A DNA stretch of 64,000 bases from contig NZ_JAMQJY010000001.1 of the NCBI RefSeq assembly GCF_023703085.1, positions 1,674,001-1,738,000 on the forward strand, given 5' to 3'. Positions 41,124-50,477 of the stretch are shown here, piece by piece. The DNA is from Alkalicoccobacillus plakortidis. GTDB taxonomy: Bacteria > Bacillota > Bacilli > Bacillales > Bacillaceae_D. Positions within the stretch are counted from its first letter, which is position 1. Each line of letters begins with the position of its first letter. A program made the translations under genes and the position numbers. The notes under the pieces are model-generated. The model was not told where the DNA came from and ran no database searches. It worked only from the letters and a program-made list of their open reading frames with translations.

Positions 41124-41307
41124 CAAGATGAGGAAGGCGGCATCAAGAGGATTGCCTTCCTAGGCAAGAGGATCAAATACTTTGGCAAGTGACTCGGGCT
41201 CATAGCAAGAGAAACTAATACCTAAGTAAGTAAGGTCCTCTCATAGCAAGAACATCGCTCACTTTGGCAAGAACCTCACACTTATAACAAGAACTTCAGT
41301 CTTGATC
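41124..41307. repeat. Noncoding array of CAAGA boxes with a 20.5-bp period
   Basis: CAAG (once TAAG) starts at 41124, 41144, 41165, 41186, 41206, 41227, 41247, 41268 and 41288; spacings are 20 or 21 bp throughout. The best units read CAAGAACATCGCTCACTTTG and CAAGAACCTCACACTTATAA. No open frame uses the array. It lies in the 440-base gap between the EamA gene and the pucG terminator (41078-41456), which holds nothing else I recognise. Confidence 0.85.
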
Positions 41308-41456
41308 CGAAGCTCATTCTTCTTGTAAATCTCCACTTTTTTTTGCTCCTCCAGCTTTCTTCTTGAATAAAACCCCAATGATTTAATCTGATATAAAAAT
41401 GTTCATTTTTATTCCTTATTTCTTTAAAAGCAGTTCCGGGGGCTTGATACCCACAT

Positions 41457-41507
41457 CAAAAAGACGAAAGGCCACTACTATCTAGTGTGTCTTTCGTCTT
41501 TTTTTGA
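41457..41507. terminator. Terminator of pucFG
   Basis: AAAAGACGAAAG (with an internal mismatch) pairs with CTTTCGTCTTTT over a long loop, with T runs on both strands; sited 11 bases beyond the pucG stop. Confidence 0.85.
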
Positions 41508-41517
41508 TCCTATGAAA

Positions 41518-42741
41518 CTAGTCTTTATAATAGGTAATTGCCGCTTCTAGTGCTTTTCCTTTATGAATTGGGGCGCCGTGAAAAAGAAGAACGGCTTCAA
41601 GTGCACCGAGTACGGCTAAAATATTTTCTCTTCGGCAACTGTAACCCATTGTGCCAATTCGCCAGATCTTTCCGTGAAGTGGTCCAAATGAGCTTGCGAT
41701 TTCAATACCAAATAGATCTAGGAGCATAGATCTTACAGCATCTGCATCTAGTCCATCTGGGACACGAATACACGTTACTGTTGGCAGCTTAACGGAAGCA
41801 TCTCCAAATAGTTCTAAACCCATTGCTTCCAGTCCTAATATGAGTGCTTTTTCATGATATTGATGTCGACTAAATCGTTCTTCAAGTCCTTCAGCTAAAA
41901 CGAGTCGTAATCCTTCTCGTAACGCATACAGCATGGAGGTAGCCTCTGTATGGTGATTCAATCGGCGAGGTCCCCAGTAATCCTGTAGCATGGAGAGATC
42001 AAAGTAGTTGCTGCGGATAAATTGGTCATTGGATTGCTTTAATTCTTCCTCTGTTGCAATTCCGCGCTCTACTCTTTTTCGTTCCGTAATTCGTTTTTCA
42101 ATACGTTCGTTATAGGTTAGCGGCGCCATGCCTGAGGGTACTGATAGGCATTTTTGCGTGCCTGCGATTAATCCATCAATACACCATTCATCCACACGAA
42201 CATCTACACCTCCAATAGAAGCGACGGCATCCACGATAAATAAGATGTCGTTCTCACGGCAAGCAAGCCCAACCTCTTTAAGTGGTTGCATACGTCCTGT
42301 TGAGGTTTCAGCATGAACAAGCGCAACGATATCCGGCTTCACTTGATCTATAGCTTCGATGATCTCTTTTGGGTCAAAAACCTTGCCCCATTCCTGTTCG
42401 ATTACCTCTACAGTTGCTCCGTATCTTTCACAGATTTCAATAAGCAGATTACCAAAGCGGCCATACACTGGGACAAGTACAACATCTCCCGGTTTTATGA
42501 CACTGCATAACATCGCTTCAATACCGGAACGTGAGGTTCCATCAACCGGAAATGCCCAGCGATTTTTAGTTTTAAATAAAGCACGTAACATTTCCATTAC
42601 TTCATTCATGATTCCGGTAAAAGCGGGATCAAATTGACCGACAATTGGAGTGGACATCACTCGTAATACTCTTGGATCAACTTCCACTGGGCCAGGTGTT
42701 AAAATCGTTCGCATAGGTGTAGATAAATCTTGATAGGTCAC
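41518..42741 (-). CDS. pucG: (S)-ureidoglycine-glyoxylate aminotransferase
   Basis: PLP class-V aminotransferase that converts ureidoglycine and glyoxylate to oxalurate and glycine, the last puc step. The 407-residue protein has the catalytic Lys at about 197 (AGTQKCLSVPSG), LTPGPVEVDPRVL at the N terminus and FIVDAVASIGGVD. The family also contains alanine-glyoxylate and serine-glyoxylate enzymes, but the operon with allantoate amidohydrolase supports PucG. It follows pucF by 12 bases. Confidence 0.92.
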   Translation of the reverse strand: MTYQDLSTPMRTILTPGPVEVDPRVLRVMSTPIVGQFDPAFTGIMNEVMEMLRALFKTKNRWAFPVDGTSRSGIEAMLCSVIKPGDVVLVPVYGRFGNLLIEICERYGATVEVIEQEWGKVFDPKEIIEAIDQVKPDIVALVHAETSTGRMQPLKEVGLACRENDILFIVDAVASIGGVDVRVDEWCIDGLIAGTQKCLSVPSGMAPLTYNERIEKRITERKRVERGIATEEELKQSNDQFIRSNYFDLSMLQDYWGPRRLNHHTEATSMLYALREGLRLVLAEGLEERFSRHQYHEKALILGLEAMGLELFGDASVKLPTVTCIRVPDGLDADAVRSMLLDLFGIEIASSFGPLHGKIWRIGTMGYSCRRENILAVLGALEAVLLFHGAPIHKGKALEAAITYYKD

Positions 42742-42753
42742 TGCTTCTCCTCC

Positions 42754-44001
42754 TCACTCATAAGCTAGCGCATATAGTTGACTCTTTAAAAGCTCTACGC
42801 CTTTCTCTAATGCAGCTGTGTCCGTCCATTCTTCTGGAGAATGACTAATTCCATTTTTGCTTGGTACAAACAATAATGTTGTTGGACAGGTTGCACCAAA
42901 AACTTGTGCGTCATGTCCCGCTCCACTAACCATTTTTTCATAAGACAGACCAAGTGCTTCGGCTTGCTTATAGGCAATCTCCACATGCCTATCACTTAAA
43001 TGTACTGGTTCAATTTTTAGCCAGCAATCTAGTTGCATCTCCATCTTTTTTTGTTTGGCTGTTTGCATAAATTGATCGACAATGTCTTCAAATTGATCCA
43101 AAAGTTCAGAATCAGCGTGACGAACATCTAAGCTACACTCGACCCCACCTGCAATAACGTTTGGCATATTTGGAGAGACAGAGAGTCGGCCAATTGTAGC
43201 AACTAGTGATGGATCTAGTTGTTCGGATTGATCCGTTATATAAGTGATAAACTCCGCTGCTAATCGTAATGCATCTTTTCTCATTGACATCGGGGTCGTT
43301 CCGGCATGATTACTTTCACCAGTGAACTGAACGGTGTAGCGTCGTTGTCCAACAATATCGCTAACAATGCCTACATCTTTTTGCTTCTTTTCTAAAAGAA
43401 TACCTTGCTCAATATGAAGTTCAATAAAAGCGTCAATTGATTCCTTTACTTCAGCTTGAGGTATAGGCTCACCAAATCCTGCATCAACCATGGCTTGCTG
43501 AAGAGAAATACCATCAGAATCTACTAATTCACGAGCCTCTGCTAAAGTACTTTGTCCCGTTATCCATTTTGATCCCCAGAAGGTAAATGGAAAACGACTG
43601 CCTTCCTCTTCAGCCAATGAAACAACCTCAATCGTTTTTTTAGGTGGTCCATGCTGAACGTAGAGTTGATGCGCTGCAATTAGGCTAGCTAAGACTCCAT
43701 ACGCACCATCAAACTTCCCGCCATTTTGTACCGTATCTATATGTGATCCTGTCAGGATAATAGAACCTGGCTCGGCAGTTCCAGCATACCGTGCAAACAG
43801 ATTTCCCACCTCGTCAAAGCGAACGGCAAAGCCATTTTGAATCATGACTTGTTGTAAGGATAATTGTGCTTGTTTCCAGGACTCTGAATACAGTAACCTT
43901 GTCACTCCACCATCTTCTGTTTTTCCATAATCAGCTAACCAATTAATCCATTCTCCAATTGATTGCTTATGATCTATTGAATGCTGTTGTGCGATCGTCA
44001 T
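42754..44001 (-). CDS. pucF: Allantoate amidohydrolase
   Basis: M20/M28-type metalloenzyme (HyuC/AllC family) that hydrolyses allantoate to ureidoglycine, CO2 and ammonia. Motifs: TGSHIDTVQNGGKFDGAYG (metal His and Asp), SLAEEEGSRFPFTFWGSKW, HIEQGILLEKK and the C-terminal SGAGHDAQVFG and HSPEEWT. I chose the ATG at 44001 after AGGAGG; an in-frame GTG at 44019 has no ribosome binding site. It heads a two-gene pucFG unit. Confidence 0.93.
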   Translation of the reverse strand: MTIAQQHSIDHKQSIGEWINWLADYGKTEDGGVTRLLYSESWKQAQLSLQQVMIQNGFAVRFDEVGNLFARYAGTAEPGSIILTGSHIDTVQNGGKFDGAYGVLASLIAAHQLYVQHGPPKKTIEVVSLAEEEGSRFPFTFWGSKWITGQSTLAEARELVDSDGISLQQAMVDAGFGEPIPQAEVKESIDAFIELHIEQGILLEKKQKDVGIVSDIVGQRRYTVQFTGESNHAGTTPMSMRKDALRLAAEFITYITDQSEQLDPSLVATIGRLSVSPNMPNVIAGGVECSLDVRHADSELLDQFEDIVDQFMQTAKQKKMEMQLDCWLKIEPVHLSDRHVEIAYKQAEALGLSYEKMVSGAGHDAQVFGATCPTTLLFVPSKNGISHSPEEWTDTAALEKGVELLKSQLYALAYE

Positions 44002-44052
44002 CTTCCTCCTTCGCCCCACTGTAATTCCTAGTTTATCTAGTTTTCACGTTAG

Positions 44053-44065
44053 ATACATTGGTGAA
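44053..44065 (+). promoter_or_regulatory. PucR box upstream of pucF
   Basis: ATACATTGGTGAA matches 12 of 13 positions of the published PucR site WWWCNTTGGTTAA. It lies just downstream of the pucF -10 box on the opposite sequence strand. Confidence 0.7.
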
Positions 44066-44072
44066 TCTACTA

Positions 44073-44101
44073 AATATAGTGTGTTTTTTTAGCTGTTTTA
44101 A
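44073..44101 (-). promoter_or_regulatory. Promoter of pucFG
   Basis: On the minus strand -35 TTAAAA (44096-44101), 17-bp spacer, -10 TATATT (44073-44078); a PucR box lies seven bases downstream of the -10. Confidence 0.6.
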
Positions 44102-44115
44102 CTAAATATCTGTGT

Positions 44116-44148
44116 AAAAAAAGGACCTTCATTTGCTGATGAAAGGCC
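44116..44148 (-). terminator. Terminator of the large puc/ABC operon
   Basis: On the minus strand GGCCTTTCAT pairs with ATGAAGGTCC (one wobble, one mismatch), followed by a run of T, directly after the solute-binding protein gene. Confidence 0.82.
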
Positions 44149-44168
44149 CATTTATGTTAATCGCTATT

Positions 44169-45152
44169 TTACTTTGAGAGAAATTTGGTTGTGAAAATAT
44201 AATCCACATCAAAGTCCTCATCTAATAAGTCAATATCAAGTAGTTGATTCTTCAGCTCTTCCCACTTTTCTGCTGACATGTATCCTGTTCCATGTTCGGC
44301 AGCGTCAAAGCCGTACACATAATCATATTGAGTATCTGCCTCATAATTCAGTTCTTCAAGAGCGATGTTTGGATTTACATCTGTGATCTTTTCATTAATG
44401 GCTTCATAGTTCTCTTCATAAAGATCCAAGCCTTCAAGGTAGGTATCCACAAACCGTTGCACTAGCTCTTCATTCTCTTCAAGATAGTCCTTTGTTACAA
44501 AAAGCACGACATTATAAGGGTCATAGCCAGATTCAGAGACTAAAAGAGTATTTGTTTTGACCCCTTCACGTTCAAGAAAAAATGGTTCTGATGTTAAAAA
44601 GGCTTGAGTCACTGATTCTTTGTTTTCTATAAATGTGACGTTTTGACCGTTATACGCCAGTTCTTGTACATTAGATAAATTGTATTCGCTTTTTAAAAAA
44701 TCCCAATATGTAATACCTGGTTGAACAAAAACCTCTCGTCCATTTAGATCCTCAAAATCTTGAATATCTACACCGTCATGAAACATAAACGCCTGCGGAC
44801 TGCCTTGCATTGTTGCTGCAATAGCAACGAGATCGATTCCTTGATTCTTGGCTATAACAAGCTGATCGGCATGTGCCAGTCCAAACTCAGCGTCACCAGC
44901 CGCAACAATTTGGATAGGAGACACCTGCGGACCACCTGGCTCTACAGAGAGATCGATTTGATTCTCTTCAAAGAGGTCCTCTTCAAGTGAAGCATACACT
45001 CCCCCGTGCTGCGCCTTCGGAAACCAATTTAATACGAGCTTTAACTCATCAATCTCCCCGTCCCCACTGGAACTACAGCTTCTCCACAACCCGCCAAAAG
45101 CACTCCAAGCTGTCACAATAAGGCCTGCACTTATCCGTTTAGAATGTCTCAT
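44169..45152 (-). CDS. NMT1/THI5-like ABC transporter substrate-binding lipoprotein
   Basis: About 327 residues, type II periplasmic-binding fold (ELKLVLNWFPKAQHGGVYAS, VSPIQIVAAGDAEFGLAHADQ, GIDLVAIAATMQGSPQAF), related to the pyrimidine/thiamine-precursor binding proteins. The signal region as written (TAWSAFGGLW) is not a lipobox. Removing an A at 45107-45108 (CTCCAAGC for CTCCAGC) yields AGLIVTAGVLLAGC, a perfect lipobox; the frame returns through a compensating deletion near 45080. The start is ATG 45152 with GGAGG nine bases upstream. It is the last gene of the puc operon and probably imports a purine, urate or allantoin-like substrate. Confidence 0.85.
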   Translation of the reverse strand: MRHSKRISAGLIVTAWSAFGGLWRSCSSSGDGEIDELKLVLNWFPKAQHGGVYASLEEDLFEENQIDLSVEPGGPQVSPIQIVAAGDAEFGLAHADQLVIAKNQGIDLVAIAATMQGSPQAFMFHDGVDIQDFEDLNGREVFVQPGITYWDFLKSEYNLSNVQELAYNGQNVTFIENKESVTQAFLTSEPFFLEREGVKTNTLLVSESGYDPYNVVLFVTKDYLEENEELVQRFVDTYLEGLDLYEENYEAINEKITDVNPNIALEELNYEADTQYDYVYGFDAAEHGTGYMSAEKWEELKNQLLDIDLLDEDFDVDYIFTTKFLSK

Positions 45153-45171
45153 TAGTAGCAACCTCCATCTC

Positions 45172-46023
45172 TTATTTTTCTACCTTCATGGCTGATTCAT
45201 GCCAGCTTCCAAGCATCCATCTTGCACACAAGCTCACCAACAGATAAAAGCTAATTCCAAGAACTGCGGCTGCAATTCCACAAGCAAATAAAAATGGCGT
45301 TTTCACCTGAATCGCAGCGACGGTTATCGCATAGCCTAAGCCGCCATTTCCTCCACCGATGCCAGCCACATACTCACCAACAATTGCACCAACGATCGAT
45401 AACGTACAAGATACTTTTAAGCCGGCCATCATATAGGGCATAGCAGCCGGAATACGTAAGCGCAACATTCTTTGCCACCTTGACGCGCGATACAACGTAA
45501 ACAGCTCATCCATTTGTTTATCAACCGATTGAAGTCCCATTAACGTATTAGAGACCACAGGGAAAAATCCGATTAAAAAGGAAATCACAACAATTGAATT
45601 AAAACCAGCTCCAAACCAAATGACAACAATCGGCGCAACCGCTACAACCGGAATACTTTGCAAAACAATGGCGTATGGATACAGACTGCGTTCAATAATC
45701 TTTGAGCTTGCCAATAAGACTGAAGAAGAGATTCCAATGATTGCACTAAGTAAAAAACCAATTAGTGATTCTAAAACCGTCACCTGGATTGCCGCTTGTA
45801 GAATCGACCAATCGCTAACTGCCGCCTGAAACACATCTGTTGGTTTTGGCAGGATAAAATGAGGAATAGAAGCCAAAATCGGAATCACCTGCCAGAGAGT
45901 CAAAAACAAGATAAAGGCGATGATCGGTCCCGCATAATAGTCCTTAAATGTGGTCCACCCACTTATAGACTTTGACTTTGTGCTTCTAACCGGGTTAACT
46001 GCTTCTACTTCTGTTAAAGGCAT
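45172..46023 (-). CDS. ABC transporter permease (NitT/TauT type)
   Basis: 283 residues with about six membrane segments and the coupling-loop EAA-type sequence LYRASRWQRMLRLRIPAAMPYMMAG. BPD_transp_1 family. It overlaps the ATPase stop (TAATG) and precedes the binding-protein gene, so the three form one importer. Confidence 0.93.
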   Translation of the reverse strand: MPLTEVEAVNPVRSTKSKSISGWTTFKDYYAGPIIAFILFLTLWQVIPILASIPHFILPKPTDVFQAAVSDWSILQAAIQVTVLESLIGFLLSAIIGISSSVLLASSKIIERSLYPYAIVLQSIPVVAVAPIVVIWFGAGFNSIVVISFLIGFFPVVSNTLMGLQSVDKQMDELFTLYRASRWQRMLRLRIPAAMPYMMAGLKVSCTLSIVGAIVGEYVAGIGGGNGGLGYAITVAAIQVKTPFLFACGIAAAVLGISFYLLVSLCARWMLGSWHESAMKVEK

Positions 46024-46811
46024 TAGCCAGTCTCCTTTCTGCTCGTATCCTGTTCTAACGTTAGTGAAGCTTGTTCAACATAACTGACAAATGCCGGATT
46101 GGTTCGAATCTCCTCATTCCGAGGATAAGGCAAATCAATGTCTATAACGGAGGAAAGTCTGCCTGGTCGTGATGACATCACTGCAATTTCGGAAGAAAGA
46201 AAAACAGCTTCATAGACATTGTGAGTGACAAACAATACCGTCATATGCTCCCGTTGCCAGATCTCCAGTAATTCTCGCTGCAGTGTCTGTCGTGTCAGTT
46301 CGTCAAGTGCGGCAAATGGTTCATCCATCAGCAAAAGTTTAGGCTTAGCTGCAAGGGCACGAGCAATTGATACACGCATCCGCATCCCACCAGAAAGCTG
46401 TCGCGGATAAGCCGTTAGATAATCCTTGAGTCCAACCATTTCGAGAACACGGATCGCTTCTTTTTTAATCTCTTTTTTGCTCCCTCCTCTAAGTTCAAGA
46501 GGCAGCATCACATTTTCTAGCACCCTTCGCCAAGGCAGTAGATTTGCTTCCTGAAAAACAAAACCGATATCGTTTGATGCTTTTAAAATCGCTTGAGGAG
46601 TCTGGCCAAACACCATAATGTCTCCCTCTGTTTGTTCAGCAAGACCCGCTGCCATTTTTAAAGCCGTTGACTTACCACAACCAGATGGTCCTAAAAAACT
46701 AACAAACTCGCCTTTTCCGACTGGCAACGTGAACTGCTCCAATGCCTTTGTACCAGTTTGATATATTTTGCCAACATTGCGAAAATAAATTGCGTGCTCC
46801 GAATCACTCAT
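46023..46811 (-). CDS. ABC transporter ATP-binding protein (NitT/TauT type)
   Basis: About 262 residues from ATG 46811 (AAGGAGGAG upstream; an open frame extends to 46871). Walker A GPSGCGKST, Q-loop FQEANLLPWR, signature LSGGMRMRVSIARA, Walker B LLLMDEPFAALDELT, switch VTHNVYEA. The start overlaps the pucE stop by eight bases, tying the importer to xanthine dehydrogenase. Confidence 0.94.
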   Translation of the reverse strand: MSDSEHAIYFRNVGKIYQTGTKALEQFTLPVGKGEFVSFLGPSGCGKSTALKMAAGLAEQTEGDIMVFGQTPQAILKASNDIGFVFQEANLLPWRRVLENVMLPLELRGGSKKEIKKEAIRVLEMVGLKDYLTAYPRQLSGGMRMRVSIARALAAKPKLLLMDEPFAALDELTRQTLQRELLEIWQREHMTVLFVTHNVYEAVFLSSEIAVMSSRPGRLSSVIDIDLPYPRNEEIRTNPAFVSYVEQASLTLEQDTSRKETG

Positions 46812-47331
46812 GCTGCCTCTCCTCCTTTTCTTGTGTAAGAATGTGCTGAATCGAACGAACAATTCCACCATAGCCTGTGCAACGACAAAGGTTGCCAGAT
46901 AATGCTTCTTTTATTTGCTCCTCTGTTGGGCTTTGATGTGCAGTTAGCAGGGCATCAACCGCCATGACCATCCCAGGTGTACAGTATCCGCATTGAAAGC
47001 CACCATTTTCTAAAAAAGCTTGTTGAACAGGGTGGAGTTCGTCTTCTTTTGATAAATGTTCAATCGTTGTGATGGATGTTCCTTCTGCTTGGTAAGCCAT
47101 AGTAAGGCAAGACGCCGCAAGTTTGCCATCGATTAATACCGTACATGCGCCGCATCTGCCAACCCCGCAGGATATTTTTGTTCCGGTTAGCCCACAATCC
47201 TCACGCAGAACCTCTACAAGTCGTTTTGCTTGTTGTAGCTTCTTTTGGATTGACTCGCCATTTACTTGAAAATGGATCGTTGATTCATTTATTTCAGTTA
47301 CAGGATCTTGTTTATTTAGGTGTCTATTCAA
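46804..47331 (-). CDS. pucE: Xanthine dehydrogenase, iron-sulfur subunit
   Basis: About 175 residues with a plant-type [2Fe-2S] ferredoxin site (CGVGRCGACTVL) and the second [2Fe-2S] cluster motifs (FQCGYCTPGMV, NLCRCTGYGGIV). It passes electrons from the Mo centre to the FAD subunit. I chose TTG 47331 after GGGAGGTG; it overlaps the pucD stop. The longer open frame to 47415 has no family similarity. Confidence 0.93.
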   Translation of the reverse strand: MNRHLNKQDPVTEINESTIHFQVNGESIQKKLQQAKRLVEVLREDCGLTGTKISCGVGRCGACTVLIDGKLAASCLTMAYQAEGTSITTIEHLSKEDELHPVQQAFLENGGFQCGYCTPGMVMAVDALLTAHQSPTEEQIKEALSGNLCRCTGYGGIVRSIQHILTQEKEERQHE

Positions 47332-49588
47332 TTGCCACACCTCCCTTTTCCTCAAGCGCCTGCAAAATAAATTCTGGGGAGATCGGTAGTTGATTGACTC
47401 TGACTCCAATGGCATTAAAAACAGCGCTTGCTATCGCTGGTGCCACACCAACAGTTCCAATCTCACCGACACCTCTTGGGCCATATATATCTTTTTCTGG
47501 TAGATCTTCAATCGGAATCGTCTTCATCAAAAAAGGCATATCTGAGAGGCCAGGCATTAAATACGTATCAAAATTGGTCGTTAGATAGTGCCCGCCCTGC
47601 ATAAGCGCCTCCTCCATAAGCGTATAGCCAACGGCCATAGCTCCACCGCCTTCAATCTGTCCGATATAGCCGTTTCGATTGACCACTGGACCGGCGGCAA
47701 TGGCCTGATCTAGTTGAATTAGTTTCACTTTACCGGTTAATAAGTCGACCTCCACACCTGCTAACACCCCACTAAACGAGTACAAAAAATGACCAGAATC
47801 AATTGGATCTGGTGTCGTTGGAAAATCAAAACGTGTGTCTATCACAATGTCTTCATTTTGTAGTGTGGCAAGATCCTGATACGACATGACCGGTTGGTCG
47901 CCCTCTTTTTTTGTTGACCAAATGCCTGCTTTTCCAAGCCTTAATTCCGATTGAGGTATGCCTGTATGAGCTGCTGCCAACTCAATCAGCTTTTGTTTAA
48001 AAGGCTGCTTTAATTTTTGTATGGAGTGCCAAACCATACTTGTTCCTCTTGAAGCGGTTGTGGAGCCAGAAGAAGGCACCAGAGCTGTATCACCAATAAC
48101 GATCGAAAGGTCTTGAAGGTCACACTCAAGTTCTTCTAATGCTAACGTTTCAATAACCGCTAAGATCCCTTGGCCAGCTTCTTCAAAGCCAAATGCGATT
48201 TCAATCTTTCCATTTGCTCTAAGCGAAAGCCTGCCACCAGTTGGATCAAGTCTTCCATAACCTAAACCTCCACCATGCATGGTGATCGCTGTGCCATAGC
48301 CTCTAACTGAATGATTTGAGGAGCCTGATGTCTGTGCTACATCCTGTTGATGCAACGTTGCGATTTTTTCTAACACAAGAGATGCGCCTTCTGTCTCAGC
48401 AATACGTTGACCTAGTGGACCAACATCATTTGCATTCCGAAGATTCATCCTTTTAAATTCTTCAGGATTCATTTGTAATTGCTCAGCTAAACGATCCATT
48501 TGACCCTCTAATGCAAAAGTGACCTGATTTCCGCCAAATCCTCGAAACTCACCTGCGACTCCATTATTCGTAAAAATAGAAAAGCCTTCTGTAAGAACAG
48601 CTGGAATGACATACGGACCAGTTGCATGTTCAACTGAAAAATCAAGCACGGCTGGCCCTAAGGTTGAATAGGCGCCTGTGTCTGCTTTAATTGTCGTTTG
48701 ATGAGCTAAAAGACGACCCGTTTGATCGACACCTGTTTTCATCGTGATACTCATTGGGTGACGTTTAATACTGGTGCGAATCGATTCCTGTCTTGTTTGA
48801 TGGATTTTAACTGGCCGTCCTGTTGCAAGTGCAAGCAACGCACCATAAGGTTGGATGTTTAACTCATCCTTCCCACCAAATGAGCCTCCCATTGGCGAAG
48901 AAACGATTCTAATATCTGATTCTGGCATATCGAGGATTCGTGCCAGCTGAAACTGATCCTTAAAGCCATGTTGAGTGCCAACGTAGACGGTTAATTGCCC
49001 ACCTTCTTCTGGAACAATGACTCCACCTTCTGTCTCCATATAGCCATGTACTTGTCTTGGAAGCTCATACGTTTGCTCCACAATTACCGCACATTTAGCG
49101 AAAGCCTGCTCCGTGTCGCCTCTTTGGTGTCCAGCCTTATGCAGGATATTTCCATCTGGATGAAGCTTTGGATATGTCGGATCAAGAGCCTTTTCCATCG
49201 TATCGATGACAGGAAGCACCTCATACTCTACTTCAATCAATGTCAACGCATATGTCGCAATCTCAATTGAATCAGCAGCAACACAGGCGATGGCATCCCC
49301 TACATACCGAACTATGTCCTCACATAGTACTGGTTGATCAGGCATGATGATACCAAATCCATTAACACCAGGCACATCTTTATAGGTCAAAACGGCATGC
49401 ACACCGGGAATTTGCTCGGCTTTTCCTGTTCGAATACGACGAATCTTAGCATGAGCATGGGGACTGCGAAGAATTTTTCCAAACAGCATATTAGGCAGTG
49501 TGAGATCAGTCAGATAAGTTAACCGACCAGTCACCTTTGCTTTTCCGTCTGGACGGATGCGATTTCGCGTATCTGTCTGTTTCATCAT
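47324..49588 (-). CDS. pucD: Xanthine dehydrogenase, molybdopterin subunit
   Basis: About 755 residues, aldehyde oxidase/xanthine dehydrogenase large subunit. DGKAKVTGRLTYLTDL at the N terminus, MGGSFGGKDELNIQP, GEFRGFGGNQ, QGILAVIETLALEELECD and GPRGVGEIGTVGVAP for Mo-cofactor contacts and the catalytic Glu. I chose ATG 49588 with GGGAG upstream; the frame starts at 49609 right at the pucC end. Confidence 0.94.
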   Translation of the reverse strand: MMKQTDTRNRIRPDGKAKVTGRLTYLTDLTLPNMLFGKILRSPHAHAKIRRIRTGKAEQIPGVHAVLTYKDVPGVNGFGIIMPDQPVLCEDIVRYVGDAIACVAADSIEIATYALTLIEVEYEVLPVIDTMEKALDPTYPKLHPDGNILHKAGHQRGDTEQAFAKCAVIVEQTYELPRQVHGYMETEGGVIVPEEGGQLTVYVGTQHGFKDQFQLARILDMPESDIRIVSSPMGGSFGGKDELNIQPYGALLALATGRPVKIHQTRQESIRTSIKRHPMSITMKTGVDQTGRLLAHQTTIKADTGAYSTLGPAVLDFSVEHATGPYVIPAVLTEGFSIFTNNGVAGEFRGFGGNQVTFALEGQMDRLAEQLQMNPEEFKRMNLRNANDVGPLGQRIAETEGASLVLEKIATLHQQDVAQTSGSSNHSVRGYGTAITMHGGGLGYGRLDPTGGRLSLRANGKIEIAFGFEEAGQGILAVIETLALEELECDLQDLSIVIGDTALVPSSGSTTASRGTSMVWHSIQKLKQPFKQKLIELAAAHTGIPQSELRLGKAGIWSTKKEGDQPVMSYQDLATLQNEDIVIDTRFDFPTTPDPIDSGHFLYSFSGVLAGVEVDLLTGKVKLIQLDQAIAAGPVVNRNGYIGQIEGGGAMAVGYTLMEEALMQGGHYLTTNFDTYLMPGLSDMPFLMKTIPIEDLPEKDIYGPRGVGEIGTVGVAPAIASAVFNAIGVRVNQLPISPEFILQALEEKGGVAIE

Positions 49589-49609
49589 TGTGTTGTCACT
49601 CCCTTTCAT

Positions 49610-50473
49610 TTACATTGCATCAAAGACATCAGATAAGCCTTGATGAAGGATGTTCGCTGCAACGGTTACGCGATAGGTTTCAGAAGTAAATTCATCACCT
49701 GCTAGCGATATTTCTTCTTTCAGCTGCTTTTTTAGCTGTGGTAGATGAATGGTTTTAAGAGTAGATCCAATTAAACGTTGCTCACAGCTCTCCAGTCGCT
49801 GAGGTGTATTTTCACCACCAGCAACAACTAATCGAGCTTGTTCACACTCATTTGCTTCATTCCAACTTAGGTAGAGGGCAATGGACACTGTGGAAGGAAT
49901 AAACGCCTCTCTTCTACCAATCTTTTTAAATAACCACGCACTTCTTGATGTTTGATCCATAAAAGGCAGATGAATAGAAACAAGGATTGATGGAGATTTT
50001 TCAGTAAGATAGTCTTCTAATGATTGTGTTTTGTACCCTACATTCGAGAAGGTTTTCACCAAAGCTCGCTTGGCAAGAAGAACCATTAGCGTATCACCAA
50101 TTCCATACGCTACATTTCCACCAATTGTTCCTTGATTACGAATAGCAGGAGCACCAATCGAAGAAATAGCTTCTAACAGAAACGGCGCTCTTTTTGTCAG
50201 CAGTGGGTGCCCCAAGCACTCACTAAGCGTCACGCCTGCACCTATGTTAAGCATTTCTCCCTCAACATCTTCACGAATGTTTTGCTGCTCTGAGATTTGC
50301 TGCAAACTAATGAGGTATGGAGCTAACACGCCTTGTTTTTCTCGCTTTACTTGTATCAGCGTTCCTCCAGCGACATATTCAGCGTCTGTGCCAAACCGTT
50401 CTTTATACTGCCAGGCTTCTTCAATCGTTTTCGGAAGCCAAACAGACACAGGCTTTGGCATCATCTGTTCCAT
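49610..50473 (-). CDS. pucC: Xanthine dehydrogenase, FAD-binding subunit
   Basis: 287 residues of the CoxM/CutM FAD-binding type: AEYVAGGTLIQVKREK, GAGVTLSECL, IGAPAIRNQGTIGGNVAYG (the flavin-binding loop). Follows pucB by four bases with AGGAG before the ATG. Confidence 0.94.
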   Translation of the reverse strand: MEQMMPKPVSVWLPKTIEEAWQYKERFGTDAEYVAGGTLIQVKREKQGVLAPYLISLQQISEQQNIREDVEGEMLNIGAGVTLSECLGHPLLTKRAPFLLEAISSIGAPAIRNQGTIGGNVAYGIGDTLMVLLAKRALVKTFSNVGYKTQSLEDYLTEKSPSILVSIHLPFMDQTSRSAWLFKKIGRREAFIPSTVSIALYLSWNEANECEQARLVVAGGENTPQRLESCEQRLIGSTLKTIHLPQLKKQLKEEISLAGDEFTSETYRVTVAANILHQGLSDVFDAM

Positions 50474-50477
50474 TTAA

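Noticed and set aside
41124-41307. CRISPR array or tRNA-like repeat
   Set aside because: Boxes are only 4-8 bp long with 20-bp spacing and there is no cloverleaf.
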